From Gammaproteobacteria bacterium (GTDB lineage: Bacteria; Pseudomonadota; Gammaproteobacteria; QNFN01), in contig QNFN01000055.1 in the NCBI GenBank assembly GCA_003645555.1, positions 1 to 8,732 on the forward strand: DNA of 8,732 bases. Direction: 5' to 3'. The translations under genes were made by a program, and so were the position numbers. The notes beneath the pieces are model-generated. The model made no database searches. It was not told the origin of the DNA and was given only the letters and a program-made list of their open reading frames with translations. Below, piece by piece: positions 1 through 5,489 of the stretch (its first letter is position 1; every line of letters begins with the position of its first letter).

Positions 1-1044
1 ATTCGTTACGACATCGTCGAGGAGGGCGACCGACACGGCGTAGTGATCCATGTTCGTGAGCGGAAATGGGGCCCCAACTACCTGCAGGGCGGGTTGGACT
101 GGGCCACCGACATGAATGGCGAAAGCGTGTTCAACCTCGGTTTTGCCTACACCCGCACGCTGATCAACGAATTGAACGGGGAACTGCGCATCGCCGGCCA
201 GATCGGCGACGACCCGGCCCTGAGTATCGACATCTACCAGCCACTCGACCCGGGCCAGCGCTGGTACGTCGGTGGCGCGCTTGGTTTAGGCAGCTTCAAC
301 TCCTCAATCTTCGCGCGCGATTCCGAACTCGCCGAATTTCGTGTCAAGCAGCGCACCGCCTCCGTATTTGCTGGCCGCAATCTCGGCGATTGGGGCTCGA
401 TGCGCCTGATCCTGCGCCGGGACATCGGCAATACCGACCTGCGTATCGGTGACCCGACCACATTCACGGATTACGACTTCGATCTCGGACGAGTCCAGGC
501 TTTGCTGCTGGCCGACAACCTCGACAGCCTCAATTTCCCGCGCCAGGGCCAATTGCTGGGCATCGAGTGGAGTGGCGCGCGCGAAGGACTTGGTTCCGAC
601 AGCGAATTCGACCAGGTGGAACTCCTGGCCGGGATACCCTATACATGGGGTCGCAACACCGTCATCGTGGGTGCAGCCTACAAGACCACACTCGATGACG
701 ATGCCCCGTTCGAAGCGCTCTTCCGTGCCGGGGGCTTCCTGCGCCTGTCGGGATTCCAGACCGACCAGCTCGCCGGCCAGCATTACGGTCAAGCGAGCGT
801 CCTCTACTATCGAAAGGTCAATGATTTCTCGTTCCTGCCCGTCTATCTCGGGGCGTCCCTCGAAGGCGGCAACGTCTGGCAACGCGAGTCTGCCATCTTC
901 GACGACGTCATCATGGCCGGGAGCGCATTCGTCGGTCTCGACACGCCGATCGGGCCAATGTTCCTGGCCTACGGCGTGGCCGACGGCGGTCACCAGAGTT
1001 TCTACCTGACGCTCGGCAAACCGGTGCTGATACAACGGCGCTGA
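1..1044 (+). CDS. C-terminal part of an Omp85/BamA-type outer-membrane barrel protein, probably a PlpD-like patatin fusion (5' end outside window)
   Basis: The frame is open from base 1, so the 347 visible residues are the C-terminal part of a longer protein; the internal GTG at 43 is not a real start. Residues 1 to about 20 read like the end of a POTRA domain (VVIHVRERKWGPNYL). The rest is a run of amphipathic beta strands with Gly/aromatic patterning, typical of a 16-strand Omp85 barrel. An LSGF motif near residues 249-252 sits where Omp85 proteins carry the loop-6 VRGY/F motif. The tail (GPMFLAYGVADGGHQSFYL, then TLGKP) resembles, as I remember it, barrels fused to patatin phospholipases (PlpD, type Vd secretion), in which a surface or secreted lipase domain precedes POTRA and barrel. 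The catalytic domain (GxSxG/DG dyad) would lie upstream and cannot be checked here. TamA- or BamA-like proteins are alternatives. It converges with the L,D-transpeptidase gene across 56 nt (1045-1100) in which I see no clear terminator, only a short direct repeat of GCTGGCGA. Confidence 0.8.
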   Translation: MRYDIVEEGDRHGVVIHVRERKWGPNYLQGGLDWATDMNGESVFNLGFAYTRTLINELNGELRIAGQIGDDPALSIDIYQPLDPGQRWYVGGALGLGSFNSSIFARDSELAEFRVKQRTASVFAGRNLGDWGSMRLILRRDIGNTDLRIGDPTTFTDYDFDLGRVQALLLADNLDSLNFPRQGQLLGIEWSGAREGLGSDSEFDQVELLAGIPYTWGRNTVIVGAAYKTTLDDDAPFEALFRAGGFLRLSGFQTDQLAGQHYGQASVLYYRKVNDFSFLPVYLGASLEGGNVWQRESAIFDDVIMAGSAFVGLDTPIGPMFLAYGVADGGHQSFYLTLGKPVLIQRR

Positions 1045-1100
1045 GCAGGCCTGACAACCCGGCGGCTGGCGATCAACGAGCTGGCGAGACGGTTCGGAAT

Positions 1101-2822
1101 TCAGAAGCCGGCTTTGCGCAACGCCTCGAGCAGGCCTGCGTCACGCCCGTAGAGGTCCTCGCGGAACTGCAGCCCACCTTCGTCGTCGACCCAGGCGGTC
1201 AGATAGTAGATGTGCACCGGTAACGGGCGGGGCAGGGAGACGGTCTGTTCCGTGCCGCTGTTCATTGCCACGGCCACCGCCTCAGGAGTCCAGGCCGGAT
1301 CCTCGAGCAGCAGGTGAATGGCGAGATCCTGAGGCCGTTCGACCCGGATGCAGCCACTGCTGAAATCGCGCTGGGCGCGATCGAACAATTCGCGCTGTGG
1401 CGTGTCGTGGAGGTAAACGCTGAAGCGGTTCGGAAACATGAACTTGACCCGGCCCAAGGCGTTCTGCGGACCCGGGTCCTGGCGAAAATGGTAGGGGAGA
1501 TTACGCGCCGAGATTTTCTTCCAGTCGACACTCGCCGGATCGACCTCGCGTTCATCTTCACCCCACCCGGAGAGCACCCGGATACCATCCTCTGCGAGAC
1601 TCTGGGGATCACGTTTCAGTCGGGGCAGGATGTCCTTGCGAGAGATTGTCGGTGGCAGATGCCAAGCGGGACTGAAAACCAGGTAGCTCATGCTGCCGCT
1701 GAAAACTGGCGTCTGACGGTAGGGTTTTCCGACGATGACATCCATGGTCATCACCGGCACGTCGTCCTCGACCAGTTCCAGCCGGAAATCGGCAATATTG
1801 ACCCGCAGGTGACGCGATTCGACGGCTTGCGGCAACCAGCGAAAGCGTTCCATGTTGGCCTCGACCTGGGCGGCACGTTCGGCCATCGAGGTGTTGACCG
1901 CGGCACGCGTGCCACGACCGAAAATGCCGTCGGCCTCGAGCCCATGACGTGCCTGGAAGCTGAGCAGGGCGGCATCGACCTGACCGTCAAAGCGGGTGTC
2001 GTCGAGGTTGGCGCTTTCGGGCAGGTCGCCGAGGAAGCGCAGGCGCTTGCGCAGCACTGGAACACGTTCATCTTCCTCGCCAAGCCGCAGCGCTGTACCC
2101 GAGGCGACGCGGGGCGGTTCCGATGCCGGGTCGATGGCGCGCAACTGGGCAAGAGCGGCGCGCAACCGGCCGTAGGTGGTGTAGGCCGGCGTTAGTTCAT
2201 CGAGCGCGGCCCCGGGCTCGCCCCCGGAAAGTGCGGTTTCGAGCAAGGCGACCAGGTCACGCTCTTGCGGTGATGCCAGCCATTGACCATAGAGATGCTC
2301 GGGGTCGACCCGGCCGCGCAGGAGATGATCGGCGAGTGTCAGCCAGGCATCGCTCAGCAACAGCTCGAGATCGATCAGTTCGTCCAGGGTGGCCGCGTCG
2401 CCTTCGGCGAGTCGCGTCAGGCGTGCATCGATTTCGTCCGTCCGGTAGCGAGAAGGATCAAGACCGTCTTCTGTCACCGCCCTGATACGTTCGACTAAGG
2501 CACTGGCCGCACTGCCCAGTTTGCCGTTGCCATCGATCCATGCCGGGAGAAAAGAGCGCAGCAGGTAGAGTCTGGTCACGTCCTCATGACTCTGGAGCGG
2601 CCGGTTGTCGACGATCAACGTGTCCTGGTTAAGGGGGAGGCCAACCCGGTCACGCAGCGCGTCGCGAAAGATCTCAGTAGTTCCCACGTCCTGAGCTACG
2701 GCACTGCCGGTGGCCATAAATGAGAACAGGAACATTCCTCGCAGGAGAACGCCGGCATAGCGCTGTGCCTTCAACATCGTCTGTCGACTCCGGTTGCTCA
2801 TGACTGCAGTTATTGTGACCAT
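1101..2822 (-). CDS. ldtD: L,D-transpeptidase, LdtD/YcbB-like, periplasmic
   Basis: This is a 573-residue protein with LdtD/YcbB architecture. A signal peptide covers about residues 1-44 (hydrophobic GVLLRGMFLFSFMATG, likely cleavage AVA|QD). A helical scaffold domain follows (about 48-225), then a peptidoglycan-binding domain (about 247-312, with the DGIFGRGTRAAVN signature) and a YkuD catalytic domain (about 338-505). The catalytic motif is complete: H472 in YLHD and the nucleophile C491 in SSGCIRVE. A long insert at about 395-455 fits the capping loop of LdtD enzymes. The family makes meso-DAP to meso-DAP (3-3) peptidoglycan crosslinks in the periplasm. E. coli LdtD (615 aa) is slightly longer. 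I chose the ATG at 2822 because AGGGGA lies 8 nt upstream; ATGs at 2801 and 2777 would shorten the signal peptide's positive N-region. It is the last gene of the apparent operon, starting 3 nt after the permease stop, which suggests translational coupling. The symbol rests on architecture, not proven orthology. Confidence 0.93.
   Translation of the reverse strand: MVTITAVMSNRSRQTMLKAQRYAGVLLRGMFLFSFMATGSAVAQDVGTTEIFRDALRDRVGLPLNQDTLIVDNRPLQSHEDVTRLYLLRSFLPAWIDGNGKLGSAASALVERIRAVTEDGLDPSRYRTDEIDARLTRLAEGDAATLDELIDLELLLSDAWLTLADHLLRGRVDPEHLYGQWLASPQERDLVALLETALSGGEPGAALDELTPAYTTYGRLRAALAQLRAIDPASEPPRVASGTALRLGEEDERVPVLRKRLRFLGDLPESANLDDTRFDGQVDAALLSFQARHGLEADGIFGRGTRAAVNTSMAERAAQVEANMERFRWLPQAVESRHLRVNIADFRLELVEDDVPVMTMDVIVGKPYRQTPVFSGSMSYLVFSPAWHLPPTISRKDILPRLKRDPQSLAEDGIRVLSGWGEDEREVDPASVDWKKISARNLPYHFRQDPGPQNALGRVKFMFPNRFSVYLHDTPQRELFDRAQRDFSSGCIRVERPQDLAIHLLLEDPAWTPEAVAVAMNSGTEQTVSLPRPLPVHIYYLTAWVDDEGGLQFREDLYGRDAGLLEALRKAGF
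1230..1237 (+). other. KOPS-like octamer (GGGNAGGG) oriented toward dif
   Basis: The + strand reads GGGCAGGG, matching the E. coli FtsK-orienting polar sequence. KOPS point toward dif, and this one points right, toward the dif site at 8377. I found no copy in the opposite orientation to the left of dif. About one match is expected by chance in a window of this length, so the orientation is consistent with the terminus but is not evidence alone. Confidence 0.3.
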
Positions 2823-2825
2823 CGT

Positions 2826-3926
2826 TCAGGTCCCCTGATCCGTGGATTCGACCGTCTGCTCTTCGACCAGGCCGAGCCAAGCCATCAGCAGTGTGTAGCC
2901 GATCACCAGGACCACGGCGCCGACGAACAAGCCGACAATGCCCATGGTCAGCAGGCCACCGATGGCACCGACAAAAAGTACCGCGATCGGCGCCTTGACA
3001 CCACGCCCCATCAGCAGTGGTTTGAGGACGTTGTCGAGCAGCATCACCACGACGCTCCAGATCAGGAATGCGACCGCGGTGGTGGTTTCGCCAAATGAAA
3101 AAAGGTAAATCACGGCCGGCACCAGAACCAGTCCTGGCCCAATCTGGACCACGCAGGCGATCAACGCCACCAGGGTCCATAAACCGGCTCCGGGGACCCC
3201 CGCGGCGAGCATCCCGAGGCCACTGAGGAGCGCCTGGATGATGGCCACGCCGAGGATGCCTGCCGCCACGCCGCGGACGGTCTTTTCGACCAGGTCCGCC
3301 AATTCCGTGCCGCGGGTTCCGGCCAGCTTTCCAATCAGTGCCTGCCCGATCCGCTTGCCGGTAGCGGACCACACGAGCATCACCCCGGCGATCAGGATCG
3401 CCGCCAAGCTCTGCAGCAGGCCAAGCCCAGCCCCGGTGCCAGTCGACACCAACCAACCGGCAGCGGGCTTGAGGTAAGGGAGGAGGGGACTCAGGGCCGC
3501 CTGCAGGTTCTTCGAGGCCAGGGCCCAAAACTCCGCCAGCGGCGGTCCGATCAATGGCCAGCCGGCGACATTGTCTGGTGGTGGCGGCAGCACCAGGCTG
3601 CCATCGCGCACCCGTTTCCCAAGTTCCAGCGCGGTATCGACCAGGGTCTCGCCGAGCAGGATCATCGGCACGATCAACAGCAACAGCAACAGCAGTGTCG
3701 TCACCACGCCGGCCAGCAGTTGGCGGTCACCGAGCAGCACGGCCAGGCGCAGGAAGGCCGGGTAGAGCGCGACCGCGATGATTCCGGCCCAGACGATCGG
3801 CAGCAGGAACGGGCTGAGGATTGTCAGGCACCAGGCGATCAGCAGCAGGACCGCACCGATGCGCAGCGTCGCCTCCAGGGTCTTGGAAAGTTGATCGTGA
3901 CCGGTCGGTGACAGCGATTCGGACAT
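2826..3926 (-). CDS. AI-2E family transporter (PerM/YdiK/TqsA-type inner-membrane permease)
   Basis: This 366-residue polytopic protein belongs to the AI-2E transporter family (former UPF0118). Hydrophobic segments lie near residues 21-42, 43-63, 72-95, 167-190, 222-243, 247-275, 283-303 and 313-350. The family layout is visible: two N-terminal helices (PFLLPIVWAGIIAVALYP), a hydrophilic stretch at about 96-155, then the conserved motifs VVQIGPGLVLVPAV (about 260-272) and LDNVLKPLLMGRG (about 297-309). Members export or take up different solutes; TqsA affects autoinducer-2, and others have been linked to sodium/proton exchange, so the substrate is unknown here. I prefer the ATG at 3926 because the frame's upstream start (3980) is a TTG without a good Shine-Dalgarno and adds an 18-residue proline-rich tail. 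The SD before 3926 (TGGA, about 10 nt away) is also weak. The gene sits 69 nt after mltF and 3 nt before the L,D-transpeptidase gene, so it is probably co-transcribed with both. Confidence 0.9.
   Translation of the reverse strand: MSESLSPTGHDQLSKTLEATLRIGAVLLLIAWCLTILSPFLLPIVWAGIIAVALYPAFLRLAVLLGDRQLLAGVVTTLLLLLLLIVPMILLGETLVDTALELGKRVRDGSLVLPPPPDNVAGWPLIGPPLAEFWALASKNLQAALSPLLPYLKPAAGWLVSTGTGAGLGLLQSLAAILIAGVMLVWSATGKRIGQALIGKLAGTRGTELADLVEKTVRGVAAGILGVAIIQALLSGLGMLAAGVPGAGLWTLVALIACVVQIGPGLVLVPAVIYLFSFGETTTAVAFLIWSVVVMLLDNVLKPLLMGRGVKAPIAVLFVGAIGGLLTMGIVGLFVGAVVLVIGYTLLMAWLGLVEEQTVESTDQGT
2831..2836 (-). promoter_or_regulatory. Ribosome-binding site of the L,D-transpeptidase gene
   Basis: The minus strand reads AGGGGA with 8 nt to the ATG at 2822. 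The motif lies within the last codons of the permease gene, whose TGA is at 2826-2828. Ribosomes finishing the permease would therefore reach the next start directly. It supports 2822 as the transpeptidase start. Confidence 0.7.
3675..3695. repeat. Short CAACAG microsatellite within the permease gene
   Basis: Three tandem CAACAG units followed by CAG lie on the + strand. On the coding (minus) strand they give alternating CTG/TTG leucine codons, producing part of a seven-leucine run in the third transmembrane helix. Loss or gain of a 6-bp unit would change the helix by two leucines without a frameshift. Such runs are common in leucine-rich helices, so it is probably compositional. Confidence 0.6.
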
Positions 3927-3941
3927 CGATGGAAATCCAGT

Positions 3942-3958
3942 GCCCGGTGGCTGCGGGC
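3942..3958 (-). promoter_or_regulatory. Possible mRNA hairpin before the permease start
   Basis: GCCCG and CGGGC form a perfect 5-bp GC-only inverted repeat around a 7-nt loop. It lies 15 nt upstream of the ATG at 3926, inside the 69-nt spacer after mltF. It has no U tract, so it is not a standard terminator. It could modulate translation or mRNA processing between the two genes, but a stem this short can arise by chance in GC-rich DNA. Confidence 0.3.
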
Positions 3959-3995
3959 GGTCGAGGGTCGGGCCGGTCAAGACCAGGGAGTCAGG

Positions 3996-5489
3996 TCAGT
4001 TGCGCGGGGTCAGCTTGTCCTGGACCAGTTCGCGCTGCAACTGCTGTTCGACCAGCAGGCGGTAAGCGATATAGTACTTGAAGATGTTAGAGACGTAGCG
4101 GACCGTCTCCGAACCGACCCGCTTGGCGGCAATCACCTCGACGTTGCCGAACCAGCGGTTGGGATCGAAGCCGGACTTTTCCGCCTCGCGACGCAGGCGT
4201 GCGATACGGTTCGGTCCGGCATTGTAGGAGGCAAAGGCAAACAGGATCTTGTTGGTTTCGTCCATCGGTTCGTTGGCGTAGTAGCGATCAACCATGAAAC
4301 GCATGTACTTGATGCCGGCGTGGACGTTGTTCTCCAGCACGCTGATGTCACCGACCTGCAACTCCGCGCCAGTGGACGGCATCACCTGCATGATGCCGAT
4401 GGCACCGACCGGGCTTTTGACGCTGTGATCGAGCCCGGACTCCTGGTAGGACTGCGCCATCATCAGCAGGTGGTCGACCTGATACTTGTCTGCATAGCGC
4501 CGGAACAGGTCGAGGGTGGCGTGGAACTTACGCCGCTCGCTGTCGCGCAGGGCATTGCGGATATATCGGGTGCTGTCTGCATAACGCTTGATAACGACAT
4601 TACCGAACAGCGTTCCCTGACCATGGCTCTTGGCAAAGGCGTCGACCTCGGCTTTCAGCAGCGGGCTCTCCTTGCGCATCATCCAGCCGAACTGGCCATC
4701 GCTGTTGATGGCAACCTCCGGGTTGAGATGCAAATCCTTGAACACCTTGGCCCACAACTCTGCCTTGTAGTCATCGACGATCACGGTACCGACCAGGCCG
4801 GCGTTGACCATCTCCATCAGATCCTCGTCCTCGAGTTCCTCGGGCGCCAGCTTGATCTTCACCGGGGCAAGCCCCGCAGCTTCCAGGCGTCCGTTCAGTG
4901 CAACCAGGTGCTCGTGATAGCTGGAGGAGGGACGCACAAACACCTCATGCCCGGAGAGGTCTTCTACCTTGATCAGCTTGGGCCCTGCCGGGCCGGTGAC
5001 GGCAATTTCCTCAATGTTACGCATGAAAGGCCGCGAGAAATCGACCTTTTTGAGCCGCTCAGGGGTGATGGTCAGCGACGCGACGGCGAGATCGGCCTCT
5101 CCGGCGAGTAGTTTCGGAATCAACTGGTCGCGCGTGGTCGGGATGGCAACAACGAACAGCTTGAGGTGGCGCTGTGCCGGCTTGTACTTCTTGTTCAGGA
5201 TCTTCTCGAAAGTGCGCAGAGCCTCGTAGGCCACCCCCTTCGGTTTTCCATCCTGGTAGAACCACATGGTCATGTTCGGCACCACCAGCACGCGAACGAC
5301 GCGCCGCTCACGCATACCATCGAAATCCCCGCTCCAGGGCAGTAGAGCGGCGGCTTGCGGCTGATAGCCAGCGCCATCGCTGGCCCGGTCCTGGGCGGAC
5401 GTGACCGGAGCGATGGCCATGAGCAAAAGGAGCCACAGGAATGGCAGCAGTCCAACTGCCATCATGCCGGGCCGGCTTGTTTTGATCAT
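3996..5489 (-). CDS. mltF: Membrane-bound lytic transglycosylase F-like protein (SBP_bac_3 plus SLT domains)
   Basis: This 497-residue protein has MltF architecture. A signal sequence spans about residues 1-33 (hydrophobic core LLPFLWLLLLMAIAPV, likely cleavage TSA|QD, no lipobox). A family-3 solute-binding domain follows at about 63-293 (RVLVVPNMTMWFYQDGKPKG; GEADLAVASLTITPERLKKVDFSRPF). A lysozyme-like SLT domain lies at about 335-465. The SLT hallmarks are present: the catalytic acid E350 in YQESGLDHS, GAIGIMQVMP at 362-371, and ASYNAGPNRIARL at about 420-432. The family cleaves glycan strands to 1,6-anhydromuropeptides in the periplasm, and in Pseudomonas MltF muropeptide binding to the regulatory domain controls activity. 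Its length is close to E. coli MltF (518 aa). I chose the ATG at 5489, whose ATGA overlaps the ATPase stop and puts the signal peptide at the N terminus. The upstream ATG at 5540 would overlap the ATPase by 55 nt and add 17 residues before the signal. No clear Shine-Dalgarno precedes 5489, consistent with coupling to the ATPase. Confidence 0.92.
   Translation of the reverse strand: MIKTSRPGMMAVGLLPFLWLLLLMAIAPVTSAQDRASDGAGYQPQAAALLPWSGDFDGMRERRVVRVLVVPNMTMWFYQDGKPKGVAYEALRTFEKILNKKYKPAQRHLKLFVVAIPTTRDQLIPKLLAGEADLAVASLTITPERLKKVDFSRPFMRNIEEIAVTGPAGPKLIKVEDLSGHEVFVRPSSSYHEHLVALNGRLEAAGLAPVKIKLAPEELEDEDLMEMVNAGLVGTVIVDDYKAELWAKVFKDLHLNPEVAINSDGQFGWMMRKESPLLKAEVDAFAKSHGQGTLFGNVVIKRYADSTRYIRNALRDSERRKFHATLDLFRRYADKYQVDHLLMMAQSYQESGLDHSVKSPVGAIGIMQVMPSTGAELQVGDISVLENNVHAGIKYMRFMVDRYYANEPMDETNKILFAFASYNAGPNRIARLRREAEKSGFDPNRWFGNVEVIAAKRVGSETVRYVSNIFKYYIAYRLLVEQQLQRELVQDKLTPRN

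Noticed and set aside
304..1035. 243-codon open frame on the minus strand
   Set aside because: It is antisense to the barrel gene, whose frame gives a clear Omp85-like product; the antisense product has no recognisable domain.
1045..1100. Bidirectional terminator in the convergent gap
   Set aside because: There is no GC-rich stem followed by a T tract on either strand; only a short direct repeat is present.
1314..2195. 293-codon frame on the + strand
   Set aside because: It is antisense to the L,D-transpeptidase, whose catalytic motif lies within it in the other frame.
2674..3528. 284-codon frame on the minus strand
   Set aside because: It is an off-frame shadow spanning the permease/transpeptidase junction with Arg/Gly-rich low-complexity product; the real genes cover the same strand.
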